In this document: positions 45,771 through 53,804 of the stretch, piece by piece
How the letters are laid out: each line of letters opens with the position of its first letter
Position numbering within the stretch: position 1 is the first letter of the stretch
From: Streptomyces boncukensis
GTDB taxonomy: Bacteria; Actinomycetota; Actinomycetes; Streptomycetales; Streptomycetaceae
Length of the DNA: 64,000 nt
NCBI RefSeq assembly: GCF_011045075.1
Contig: NZ_JAAKZZ010000001.1
Location: 1-64,000, forward strand
Direction of reading: 5' to 3'
Translations under genes and position numbers: made by a program
The notes under the pieces: generated by a model
Database searches by the model: none
The model's input: only the letters and a program-made list of their open reading frames with translations
What the model was told of the DNA's origin: nothing

Positions 45771-47885
45771 ATGGCCCGTTGCGGATGCGCTGGCGACACT
45801 GCGACGACCACAGTCCTGACGGAGAACTCGGAGTGTGTCGCGCTCGCGGGCAACGGCAGTATCGCCAGCCCGCTCGTTGCGGCGCCGATCATCTCCCCTC
45901 AGCCGGGGAACCAGATCTCCTGCGAAGACGGTCTGTACGTGTCCAACGGCGGCACCTGGACCCCGCAGGACTTCGGCGCGGTCGGCAACGGCGTGGCCGA
46001 CGATGCCCCCGCGTTGCAGTTGGCGCTGAACTCCGCGCTCGACGCGGGGGGCGGCACCATCTATGTCCCGGCCGGGATCTACCGCCTGGCTACCCTGCCG
46101 GTGCGGATCTACCGCCGTACCCGGCTCGTACTCTCGCCCGGCGCCACGATGAGGCGCGGGGCCACCGGCACGATGCTCCTCAACGGAGACGCGGACCAGT
46201 CCTTCCCCGCGTACTCCGGGCACGGGGACATCGTCATCGAGGGCGGCACCTGGGACGCCCGCGGCACTCAGTTCGCCGAGCCCGGCATGTGCATCAGCAT
46301 CGGCCATGCGGAGAACGTCCTGATCCGGGATCTCACCATCAAGGACGTCGGCGGCTACCACGGCATCGAGATCAACAGCACCCGGCACGCGGTCATCCGG
46401 AACGTCAGGGGACTGGGCTACGTCGACACAGGCGGGCGGGAGTTCAGCGAGTTCATCCAGCCTGACCTGGCCAAGGGTTCTTCCTATTTCGGTGGATTCG
46501 GCCCGTACGATGACACTCCGGTCATTGATCTGCTGGTCGAGGGCTGCGTGACCGGCCCGTCGGACACGCCGGGCACCACGGCGTGGCCGCGCGGCATCGG
46601 CTCCCACTCCGCGTCTCCCTCCCGGCCGCACCGCGACATCCGCATCCGGGACTGCGAGTTCCGGGGGTGCAGCCAGTTCGCCATCGGCGCCTACACCTGG
46701 GAATCGCTCGTCATCTCCGGCATGCAGTTCCGCGACTGCGGCGGCGGAATCCGCTTCCGCACGCTTGACTCCAGCATCACCAGCCACCGCACACCGGCCG
46801 GCGGGAGCGGGCCGACCATCACGGGCAGCCAGCCCCTCGCCGGGCTCGTGATCGACGACGTCACCATGACCGGCGGCGGAGGGTACGGCGCGGCCGTGGA
46901 GCTGGTCGGCGAGGAGACCGGCTACGTCCAGGACGTCTCGGTCGGGCACGTCACAGCGCGCGACGTCGACCAGCAGGCCGTGCGCATGGAGTACGTCGAG
47001 GACTACGTCGTGACCGAGGTTGTCGCGCACACCACCGGGTTCACCTCCATCAGCACCCTGGGGACGCGACGCGGCCGATTCGCCGACTGCCACGTCAACG
47101 GCAGCGGCGGCGCCGGCATCACCGTCGACTCGCGGTCGACCCCGGCTACTGACGCGACGGACGTGCAGATCGTCGACTGCACCGTCACCGGGACCGCCGC
47201 GAACGGCGTGCACATCTGGGACGGGGCGGACCTCCTCGTCGACGCGTGCGAGCTGTACGCCATCACCGGCTACGGGGTGCAGGTCAGCACGTACACCGAG
47301 CGGGTTCTCGTACGGGACACCCGCACCAACGCAACGACATCGACGCCGATCAACTTCACCGGCACCGTCACCGGCGCCGTTCGGCGCGGCAACAGCGCGG
47401 ACGCGCCCGGCGCCATCACCACCGGCACCGCGGCGAACACGACCACGGAGACCGCCGTGGCGAGCCTCCTGATCCCCGCTAACGACGCGCTCCCCGGGAC
47501 CGGCTACCGGTTCTCCGTCCACGGCCAGGCGTCCACCACGGGAACGCCGACGCTGACGATCCGGGTGCGCCTCGGCGGCGCGACGGGGACGGTCCTCGCC
47601 GCGTTCTCCGCCGTCACCACCGCGTCGGGCATCGCCGGCCGCGGTTGGTCCGTGAGCGGCGTACTGCACGCCGTGGTGCCCGGCTCCACGGGGACTTGGA
47701 CGGCGAACGGGCAGCTCGTCCATCGCTTGGCCTCCACGACCGGCCAGGCGCTTCAGGAGGTCACCGACGGGACGGTCACGCGGGACAGCACCGCGGACCA
47801 GGCCCTCGTTGTCACCGCCCAGTGGTCAGCCGCTTCCGCATCCAACACGGCGCAGGTGCTCGCCGCGAGCCTCAACCGGGTCTGA
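45771..47885 (+). CDS. Pectate-lyase-like beta-helix tailspike
   Basis: A 704-aa protein. After about 60 N-terminal residues, 'QDFGAVGNGVADDAPALQLA' and 'GGTIYVPAGIYRL' are the standard opening of right-handed beta-helix (pectate lyase superfamily) tailspikes. Repeating rungs run to about 540 ('MCISIGHAENVLIRDLTI', 'HIWDGADLLVDACELYAI'). The last about 150 residues form a separate beta-sandwich-like C-terminal domain. It probably binds or depolymerises a host-surface glycan. No catalytic residues can be assigned by eye. Confidence 0.85.
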   Translation: MARCGCAGDTATTTVLTENSECVALAGNGSIASPLVAAPIISPQPGNQISCEDGLYVSNGGTWTPQDFGAVGNGVADDAPALQLALNSALDAGGGTIYVPAGIYRLATLPVRIYRRTRLVLSPGATMRRGATGTMLLNGDADQSFPAYSGHGDIVIEGGTWDARGTQFAEPGMCISIGHAENVLIRDLTIKDVGGYHGIEINSTRHAVIRNVRGLGYVDTGGREFSEFIQPDLAKGSSYFGGFGPYDDTPVIDLLVEGCVTGPSDTPGTTAWPRGIGSHSASPSRPHRDIRIRDCEFRGCSQFAIGAYTWESLVISGMQFRDCGGGIRFRTLDSSITSHRTPAGGSGPTITGSQPLAGLVIDDVTMTGGGGYGAAVELVGEETGYVQDVSVGHVTARDVDQQAVRMEYVEDYVVTEVVAHTTGFTSISTLGTRRGRFADCHVNGSGGAGITVDSRSTPATDATDVQIVDCTVTGTAANGVHIWDGADLLVDACELYAITGYGVQVSTYTERVLVRDTRTNATTSTPINFTGTVTGAVRRGNSADAPGAITTGTAANTTTETAVASLLIPANDALPGTGYRFSVHGQASTTGTPTLTIRVRLGGATGTVLAAFSAVTTASGIAGRGWSVSGVLHAVVPGSTGTWTANGQLVHRLASTTGQALQEVTDGTVTRDSTADQALVVTAQWSAASASNTAQVLAASLNRV

Positions 47886-47902
47886 AGGAAGGGACGTTAC
47901 TG

Positions 47903-48397
47903 ATGACCTGCACCACGAGCGGCGTCGCGGTCTGCTCGCTGAAACGGGACACGGACCAGATCATCCAGCCCGGCCGCTACACGATCGTGCACTTCCCCTT
48001 CGGCTACAGGGAGTCGTACGACGTTCACGCGATGCACCAGGTGCAGCAGCCCGACGGCTACACGATCACCGACTGGGACAGGGACGACCGGTCCGGCCTC
48101 ATCTGGCCGAGCCGGTCCGGCTGGGGACAGCTCCACGCCATGATCCAGTGGGAGGCCGGGGGCTACACCGAGCTGCGGGACCAGTTCGTGCGGGACGCGC
48201 TCGCGTTCGGGCCGGACCCGGAGAACACCACCGCGACCGACCACCGCACCCCGACGCCGGGGATGCAGTGCTTCACCAAGACCCACGGCATCTTCGTGAA
48301 CCCTGCCGTGCCGCTGTCGCTGCGGGTCGCGCACAACGACAGCCGCCCGAGGGCGATGGTCCTCGCCGAGTTCAAGCTCGTCATCAACGACGCCTAG
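47903..48397 (+). CDS. Tail fibre-associated or minor virion protein
   Basis: A 164-aa protein 17 nt after the tailspike gene with GAAGGAAGGGA upstream. It is beta-rich with 'GRYTIVHFPFGYRESYDVHA' and ends 'AMVLAEFKLVINDA'. The position suggests a tail-tip or fibre accessory. No family is assigned. Confidence 0.65.
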   Translation: MTCTTSGVAVCSLKRDTDQIIQPGRYTIVHFPFGYRESYDVHAMHQVQQPDGYTITDWDRDDRSGLIWPSRSGWGQLHAMIQWEAGGYTELRDQFVRDALAFGPDPENTTATDHRTPTPGMQCFTKTHGIFVNPAVPLSLRVAHNDSRPRAMVLAEFKLVINDA

Positions 48398-48406
48398 GAG
48401 GCGTAC

Positions 48407-48715
48407 ATGGCTACTTCCCAGATTCCGTCCGTGGGGCGGATCGTGCGGTTCGTATCGACGGTCAGCGACGTCCCGGAGGGTGGCACGACGCCGCTGCCGG
48501 TGACGGACCTCGCGGCAATCATCACCGCGGTCGAGCCCCTGCCGGAGGGTACGACCAGGTCGGCGCGCAAGGCGACGGAGCACCCGCAGGTGTCGCTGAC
48601 GGTGTTCGCCGAGACCGGGGTGATGTTCCGGCAGAACGTCGAGTTCGACGAGGCCGGGACCGTGCCGGGGACCTGGCACTGGCCCGGGCCGATGCCGGCC
48701 GAGGACGGCGCGTGA
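48407..48715 (+). CDS. Small hypothetical protein, paralogue A
   Basis: A 102-aa protein with TAGGAGGC before the ATG. 'PSVGRIVRFVS', 'AAIITAVEPL' and 'GTWHWPGP' reappear in order in the 48824 protein, so they form a duplicated family. Such proteins are typical between tail and lysis genes of Streptomyces phages; function is unknown. Confidence 0.7.
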   Translation: MATSQIPSVGRIVRFVSTVSDVPEGGTTPLPVTDLAAIITAVEPLPEGTTRSARKATEHPQVSLTVFAETGVMFRQNVEFDEAGTVPGTWHWPGPMPAEDGA

Positions 48716-48823
48716 CGCAGGTCGCGCGCACGGCGTGGGGAGCGGCCAGCTCCTCCGCCGCTCGGCCAGCCCCGACACAACGCCAGCGCGCCCGCGCCGG
48801 CCTTCTTCCCACGGAGATCCGCC

Positions 48824-49096
48824 ATGCTCGTCCCATCCCTGCCGTCGGTCGGCGACGTGGTGCACTACGTCAGCCACGGCACGCCCCTGCGCGGAGACGG
48901 TTCCCAGGCGTTCCCCGCGGCCTGTCGCGCCGCCGTCATCACCGAGGTTGACCGGGACGACCCGGGGCGTGTTGGCCTCGCAGTCCAGAACCCGACCGGG
49001 ACGTTCTTCCATCCGCTCGACGCTGGCGGCTCTGTGTACGCGGACCCATCGACCGCGCTTGGCGGCTCCTGGCACTGGCCGGAGGTCGCCCAGTGA
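48824..49096 (+). CDS. Small hypothetical protein, paralogue B
   Basis: A 90-aa relative of the preceding protein ('PSVGDVVHYVS', 'RAAVITEVDRD', 'GGSWHWPEV'). The 108-nt gap before it holds no recognisable gene. It overlaps the endolysin start (GTGA). Confidence 0.7.
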   Translation: MLVPSLPSVGDVVHYVSHGTPLRGDGSQAFPAACRAAVITEVDRDDPGRVGLAVQNPTGTFFHPLDAGGSVYADPSTALGGSWHWPEVAQ

Positions 49097-50013
49097 GCGC
49101 GCCGATGTCCGCCACCCGGTTCATCCAGGCGCTCCGCGAGGAGGGCGTGACCGTCGTCGAGGAATGCAACTGGCGTACCCACAACAGGAATCGGATGGGG
49201 CCGTGGGGCAGCGTGCACGGGGTGATGATCCATCACACCGTGACGAAGGGAACCGCGGCCACCGTACGCATCGTGCGCGACGGATACAGCGGCCTCCCCG
49301 GCCCGCTGGCGCACGGCGTGATCGCCAAGGACGGGTGCGTGCACCTCGTCGGCTACGGCAGGGCGAATCACGCCGGGCTCGGAGACCCGGACGTGCTCTC
49401 CGCCGTCATCTCCGAGAGCGCCCTGCCGCGAGATGACGAAGCGACGGTCGACGGCAACCGCGCCTTCTACGGGTTCGAGTGCGAGAACCTGGGCGACGGC
49501 TCCGACCCGTGGCCCGGCGCGCAGCTCGACGCGATCGAGCGGGTGAGCGCGGCGATCTGCCGTGTGCACGGCTGGGGCGCCCGCTCGATCCTCGGGCATC
49601 TGGAATGGCAGCCCGGCAAGTCCGACCCGCGGGGTTTCTCGATGGACGGCATGCGCGATCGGGTCGCGGCCCGGCTCGGCGAGAGCGAGCCCGGTCCGCT
49701 CCCCACACCGAAGCGGCCGAAGGTGTCGTTGTCCCGGCTCATCGCCGCCGCTCGGTCCAACCCGCAGGCGCCGGGACAGCCGGTCACGTACGCCGGCGTC
49801 AGAACGTACGAGGCGGCGCTCGTCGACGAGGGTCTGCTGGCGAAGGCGTTCCTGGACGGACACTTCGGCACGACGACCGTCACCGCGACGAGCCTCTGGC
49901 AGGAGCGCTTGGGCTACCGCGGCAGGAAGCCGGGGCAGGCGGCGGACGGCATCCCCGGCCGCGACTCCGTCACCAGGCTCGGTGCCCGGCACGGCTTCGA
50001 CGTCATCGACTGA
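49093..50013 (+). CDS. Endolysin: N-acetylmuramoyl-L-alanine amidase
   Basis: A 306-aa protein. The amidase_2/PGRP domain occupies about 1-200: 'VHGVMIHHTVTKG' with zinc ligands H47/H48, 'FYGFECENLG' and 'LGHLEWQPGKSDPRG' with H169, D178 and K176. It cleaves the amide between MurNAc and the peptide. The C-terminal about 90 residues ('VTYAGVRTYEAALVDEG' and following) are probably a wall-binding domain. Holin-like genes follow directly. Confidence 0.88.
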   Translation: MSAPMSATRFIQALREEGVTVVEECNWRTHNRNRMGPWGSVHGVMIHHTVTKGTAATVRIVRDGYSGLPGPLAHGVIAKDGCVHLVGYGRANHAGLGDPDVLSAVISESALPRDDEATVDGNRAFYGFECENLGDGSDPWPGAQLDAIERVSAAICRVHGWGARSILGHLEWQPGKSDPRGFSMDGMRDRVAARLGESEPGPLPTPKRPKVSLSRLIAAARSNPQAPGQPVTYAGVRTYEAALVDEGLLAKAFLDGHFGTTTVTATSLWQERLGYRGRKPGQAADGIPGRDSVTRLGARHGFDVID

Positions 50014-50025
50014 AAGGTGCAGACC

Positions 50026-50286
50026 ATGGCTGGCCGTCGAGCGCGCCCAACCCCGCCCATCGAGCGGAAGGTGACCTTCGCGACTGCTGCCGCCTACCTC
50101 GGCTCGACCGGTCTTCTCGGGGCGCTCGCCGCAGTGCAGGACAATGCCCGGCTCTTGGAGTGGATGCCGGATGGGCTAAGTCCATTCGTCCTCGCGCTTG
50201 TCCCGACGGTGATCACTGCCGTGTCCGGCTGGAAGGCGAAGCACACTCCGCGCACCGGCGACGAGCCCGGGCCGAGCGGTCGGTGA
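50026..50286 (+). CDS. Holin-like small membrane protein
   Basis: An 86-aa protein with two predicted membrane helices ('AAAYLGSTGLLGALAAV' and 'LSPFVLALVPTVITAVSG') and a charged C-terminus, the class II holin plan. ATG at 50026 (GAAAGG upstream) is preferred over GTG at 50017. The position after the endolysin supports a lysis role. Confidence 0.75.
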   Translation: MAGRRARPTPPIERKVTFATAAAYLGSTGLLGALAAVQDNARLLEWMPDGLSPFVLALVPTVITAVSGWKAKHTPRTGDEPGPSGR

Positions 50287-50681
50287 ACGTGGACGCGACC
50301 GGCATCCCGGCCCTGGACGTCGCCCTGGTGTGGGGCGGCGCGGTGACGATCCTCGCCGGAGTCGGCACGGTCGTATGGCGAGCTGTTCGGGGGATGGTCC
50401 GGCTCGCGGGCCGGGTCGACGACTTCATGGACGACTGGGCCGGCGAACCGCCCCGCGCAGGTGTGCCGGGACGCCCCGGCGTCATGGAGAGGGTGTCCGC
50501 GATCGAGGAACGTCTCCAGCGCGTCGAGGACGAGCTGTACCCGAACAGCGGCGGCTCCCTCCGGGACGCCGTCGACCAGGCGAACGAACGGCTCGCCCGG
50601 CTCTGCCCGGAGCTGGAGGACTGCGGGCCGGCCCCCACACCAAGCGATCCGCCTCCGGACTCTCCTCCGGCCGCTCCCTGA
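50283..50681 (+). CDS. Membrane-anchored coiled-coil protein, lysis region
   Basis: A 132-aa protein from a GTG overlapping the holin stop. One N-terminal membrane helix ('VALVWGGAVTILAGVGTVVW') is followed by a short coiled coil ('VMERVSAIEERLQRVEDELY') and a Pro-rich tail. It resembles accessory lysis/spanin-like or antiholin proteins of actinophages; exact role unknown. Confidence 0.7.
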   Translation: MNVDATGIPALDVALVWGGAVTILAGVGTVVWRAVRGMVRLAGRVDDFMDDWAGEPPRAGVPGRPGVMERVSAIEERLQRVEDELYPNSGGSLRDAVDQANERLARLCPELEDCGPAPTPSDPPPDSPPAAP

Positions 50682-50685
50682 CCGG

Positions 50686-50720
50686 CCGCCCGCCCCACGG
50701 CTCCGGGGGCGGGCGGCCTC
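50686..50720 (+). terminator. Strong terminator at end of the phage late region
   Basis: GGCCGCCCGCCCC pairs with GGGGCGGGCGGCC across a short CTCCG-type loop, right after the last lysis-region gene. It probably ends the late transcript. The stretch 50721-50933 contains only a second small hairpin (about 50796-50814) and no gene that I can support. Confidence 0.7.
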
Positions 50721-50933
50721 CTCCGCCACAGCCGCACGAACGATTCCGCCGTTGCGCAGACGACAAAGGCGCCTGTGATGGACACTGAAGAAGGAACCGG
50801 CCTTCCCGGCCGGAATGCGCCGCATACCCCCCCGTGCGGCCAGGAGACGAGCCCGACCGTGTTCCCCCGCATGGCCGGGCTCTCTCATGTCCGGTGCGCG
50901 GCCGAGAGGTGGCCGCTGGCCCTACCCTGTCCC

Positions 50934-51161
50934 TCAATCCATGTACACCGCTGCTGGCGTGCTGGAGGAAGACGCCTCGCCCTCGGAACCCGGACGGGGC
51001 GTCTTCTCTCTGTGCGCACGGTCGGCGGCGTTCCACAGCGCGACCAGGCGGGCGTACTCGCCTGCCCGGCCGTCTGCCCCGGGCCGGGACATGAGCAGCC
51101 GGATGCACTCGTTCAGTGCGTCACGGCAGGCGTGATCTGGCAGCACATCCGGGGAGGTCAC
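50934..51161 (-). CDS. Small hypothetical protein, probably host-derived
   Basis: A 75-aa protein from a GTG start. The N-terminal 50 residues ('ACRDALNECIRLLMSRPGAD', 'AGEYARLVALWNAADRAHRE') look like a genuine helical protein. The C-terminus runs through the hairpin at 50967-51007, which tempers the call. It would be the first gene on the host side of the prophage. Confidence 0.45.
   Translation of the reverse strand: MTSPDVLPDHACRDALNECIRLLMSRPGADGRAGEYARLVALWNAADRAHREKTPRPGSEGEASSSSTPAAVYMD
50967..51007. terminator. Bidirectional terminator-like hairpin
   Basis: GAAGACGCC pairs with GGCGTCTTC (9 bp) plus inner CGCCC/GGGGCG pairing, followed on the plus strand by a pyrimidine-rich TTCTCTCTG. 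It could separate phage and host transcription. Confidence 0.55.
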
Positions 51162-51206
51162 ACCGAGAGAGTACGGCCGCCCACTGACAGTGAGTGAGCC
51201 GCCGGG

Positions 51207-51680
51207 TCAGGCTGGCTTCGCCCAGTAGTCCGTCAGCATCTCGCCCGGCCACGCGGGCTCGTGGACCGCTCCGCGCGGCCCCATTTCCGTGAAGTAGGGC
51301 GACAGGTCGTAGATCTTCGTGCCGACCACGGCGTCCAGGTCGGTCACGTACAGCCTCAGCCCGTCGACCTTCAGCAACCGCGGGAAGCTCTGCGCCAGTT
51401 GGTTGGGGCGCCGGTGATTACGATGGGCAAACGTGCCCGTGGCCGGCCACTGCGTGTTTCCACGCGGGCTGCGGGCGTGGTGCTCGACGTCATCGGGTGA
51501 CGCCTGGTCGAAGTGCCACACAACGACCAGGTGGGAGAACTCCTCCAGGCCCTGTACCGAATCAAGGGGGAACTCTGCTTCGTCGAGCTGGATCACCGAC
51601 TCGACGCCTCCCCAGTAGTCATCGGCGACCTCGGTACGGCCCGCGACAACTTCCCCGATCGGCTTGATCTCCAAAGCCAT
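51207..51680 (-). CDS. trmO: TrmO/TsaA-like tRNA methyltransferase
   Basis: A 157-aa protein of the TsaA/VirR (UPF0066) family: 'IKPIGEVVAGRTEVADDYWG', 'LEEFSHLVVVWHFD', 'ARSPRGNTQWPATGTFAHR' with 'RPNQLAQS', and 'LDAVVGTKIYDLSPYF'. TrmO methylates N6 of t6A37 in tRNA-Thr. ATG at 51680 fits the family start; an upstream start at 51713 adds 11 unlikely residues. In Streptomyces, TrmO-like genes also occur near natural product clusters. Confidence 0.85.
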   Translation of the reverse strand: MALEIKPIGEVVAGRTEVADDYWGGVESVIQLDEAEFPLDSVQGLEEFSHLVVVWHFDQASPDDVEHHARSPRGNTQWPATGTFAHRNHRRPNQLAQSFPRLLKVDGLRLYVTDLDAVVGTKIYDLSPYFTEMGPRGAVHEPAWPGEMLTDYWAKPA

Positions 51681-51719
51681 GGCTCCAGCCCTTCGATTCG
51701 GTCTCAACGGCACACGTGA

Positions 51720-53111
51720 TCAATCTACTTGCGCCAGGTACGAGGCCGCACGGGCGTCGAGCGCGCCCATCGCGGGGATGCCGCGCTTACGGTAGGGCGA
51801 CAGGAGTTTCCGCATGTCAACGACCGTCTGACGGGCTCGGCCCGAGTAGATCCCGTCCTCCATCGCATCCAGGACGTTGGTCCATGTCGCACAGGCTTCT
51901 TCGACGCCGCCCTGCGCGATCTGCGCGGCACCCATGTATCCGAGGGTGACCGCGTGCGTGCGCCGGAACGCAGCTCCGCGCGTGCGTACGGAGCGCCGGA
52001 ACTCCTTGACCGCACGTTGCTGATCACCGAGATCACGCAACGTGCACGCGGTCTCGTGGGCGAGGGATGCCTCGCCGAAGAAGAAGGTCCGGTCCGGCTC
52101 TCTGATCCCGTCGTTGGCGTTCGACAGGTCGTCCTCAGCGCGGACAAGCGCCCTTGCGGCCTGCTGCTTGCGGCCGTTCGCGGCGAGGGTGCGCGCGTGC
52201 ACTACGCCGAGGAGTGCTCTCTCGCGGGGGGTGGCCGCCGCGTAGCGCTCGCCGTGCACCGAGGTCTCCGCGATCTGGAGGGCTTCACGGCGAAAGCCCA
52301 GGTCGAGCGCCTGGTGCGCCATGGCGCGCAGGATGTGACCGCTGAGGGGTTCGTCACCGGCGCGGGCGGCGAGCTTCACCGCGGTGTTGAAGCGCTGGAG
52401 CGCGACCGCGTGCTCGCTGTTGTCGAAGGCCATCCAGCCGGATACGTAGGCCAGCTCTGCGGAGGCAGAGAACATCGCGCGTCGGGTCGCGTCGTTGGCG
52501 AAGCGTCCCCGAAGGAAGTCGTGGGCATCGTGCTTCAGGTACTCGTCGACCGCCCTCCGGCCGTGGCCGCCGCCGCGCCGCTGGTCCATGCGCGAGAAGG
52601 CCAGCGTCAGCTCGCGCACCATCTCGACGTCGCCGTGGCCGACACGCTTGCCAACCGAAGGCTCCTCTGCTGGCCGCCTCGACATGGCCTCCCACCACGT
52701 TTCGTCCGGCAGAAGCAAGGCCGCTGCGGAGTACACGCCGCTCGTCAGCACCCCACGCCGGTCCGTGTTCACTCCACTCTCCAAGTCGTTCAGCGCGATC
52801 AAGGGATCGACGCGCCAGTCCAGCGCCCCCTGCGCTGGTGAGGTGGAAGCTGCGAACCCGGCCTCTTGTGGCGTGATCTCACGCTTCAGACGACGGGACA
52901 GCGCCTGGCACAAGATAGCGGGCGCGACCCCTGTCGGTTCGGTGCCTCCCACCCACATGCTCACGTGGGAGCGACCGACCTTGGAGTTCTCCCGCACCTC
53001 GCCGTTCAGCGTCTCGACGGCGACCCGGTTGTACGCGGCTGCTGCCTGTGCCCGTGACCAGCGAGCTTCCACGAGAAGTGCGGCCAGCCGCTCGTTTCTC
53101 TCGCGCGCCAT
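51720..53111 (-). CDS. XRE-type regulator with TPR-like repeats
   Basis: A 463-aa protein. An N-terminal helix-turn-helix (about 10-75, 'ERLAALLVEARWSRAQAAAA' and 'GRSHVSMWVGGTEPTG') is followed by helical TPR-like repeats to the C-terminus ('AYVSGWMAFDNSEHAVALQR', 'TLRDLGDQQRAVKEFRRSVR'). This is a large Streptomyces-specific regulator class. A 22-nt element upstream (53134-53155) is shared with the region above the second XRE gene. Start MARERNERL is preferred to an in-frame start at 53147 that would include the repeat. Confidence 0.8.
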   Translation of the reverse strand: MARERNERLAALLVEARWSRAQAAAAYNRVAVETLNGEVRENSKVGRSHVSMWVGGTEPTGVAPAILCQALSRRLKREITPQEAGFAASTSPAQGALDWRVDPLIALNDLESGVNTDRRGVLTSGVYSAAALLLPDETWWEAMSRRPAEEPSVGKRVGHGDVEMVRELTLAFSRMDQRRGGGHGRRAVDEYLKHDAHDFLRGRFANDATRRAMFSASAELAYVSGWMAFDNSEHAVALQRFNTAVKLAARAGDEPLSGHILRAMAHQALDLGFRREALQIAETSVHGERYAAATPRERALLGVVHARTLAANGRKQQAARALVRAEDDLSNANDGIREPDRTFFFGEASLAHETACTLRDLGDQQRAVKEFRRSVRTRGAAFRRTHAVTLGYMGAAQIAQGGVEEACATWTNVLDAMEDGIYSGRARQTVVDMRKLLSPYRKRGIPAMGALDARAASYLAQVD

Positions 53112-53133
53112 CCTGCGCCCCCGCCATTGAAAG

Positions 53134-53155
53134 CGATCTTTGACCACGTTGACCG
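53134..53155. repeat. Shared upstream element of the XRE regulators, copy 1
   Basis: On the plus strand CGATCTTTGACCACGTTGAC, continuing CG; 21 of 22 bases match 55287-55308. It contains a TTGACC direct repeat with 9-bp period. It lies 23-44 nt upstream of the XRE gene start at 53111. Confidence 0.65.
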
Positions 53156-53264
53156 ACCCGCCCCGGCACGTAGCTGGGCGGGCGCGGCTCCAACGTAGTG
53201 CTCAACTGACCTCTGGAGTAGGAGAGATGGCGCAGAGTCGCCCCTACGAGGTCGGGAGCAGGGG

Positions 53265-53804
53265 TCAGCCCGTTGAGCGGATCATCACCGTGAGGCGGGG
53301 AGAGGCTGGCGACGGCTGACTGTGGCCGATGTCCTCATAGCCCCACGACCGGTACAGGGCGTGGACCTTCCCGTCGCCGGCTGCTTCGTTGACCATGAGC
53401 GTCACGTACGGTTCATCGCGGCTGGCGAGGAGGGCGTCGTGGATGCGTCGCGCCACCCCGGTGCCACGCCATGCGGGGCGCACACCGATCTCCTTCAGCG
53501 CCACAGCCGCGTGCTCCGTGTACTTCTCGCTGGGAGCTGGGTTGGTGCGCTGCCAGTACCGGTCCCCATCTTCGATCCTGTTGCCGTACGCGTACCCCAC
53601 GGGGTGCTCGCCCTCGTAGGCAAGTACCGCCTGGAAGCCCGGCTCAGCGCCATGCCTGTCCAGCCGCTCACCAAACGAAGAGACCGCGTAATTGGCGAGA
53701 TGGAGCAGCGGTGCCCGCACCTCGGCGTACACATCGAGCAGGTCACCGCGAACGGCGTCCAGTTCGGTGAAGGAGCGGAGTTCGATGGCAGGTGCCGAGG
53801 TCAT
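53265..53804 (-). CDS. GNAT-family N-acetyltransferase
   Basis: A 179-aa protein. The acetyl-CoA-binding motif A is 'IGVRPAWRGTGVARRIHDAL' (R-x2-G-x-G/A type), preceded by beta strands ('AVLAYEGEHPVGYAYGNRIE'). Substrate is unknown. Its start overlaps the stop of the downstream-coded XRE gene, so the two form one minus-strand operon. Confidence 0.85.
   Translation of the reverse strand: MTSAPAIELRSFTELDAVRGDLLDVYAEVRAPLLHLANYAVSSFGERLDRHGAEPGFQAVLAYEGEHPVGYAYGNRIEDGDRYWQRTNPAPSEKYTEHAAVALKEIGVRPAWRGTGVARRIHDALLASRDEPYVTLMVNEAAGDGKVHALYRSWGYEDIGHSQPSPASPRLTVMIRSTG

Noticed and set aside
1..50700. Integrative conjugative element (AICE)
   Set aside because: No TraB/FtsK-like translocase or RepSA/Prim-Pol is seen, while a complete head, tail and lysis gene set is present.
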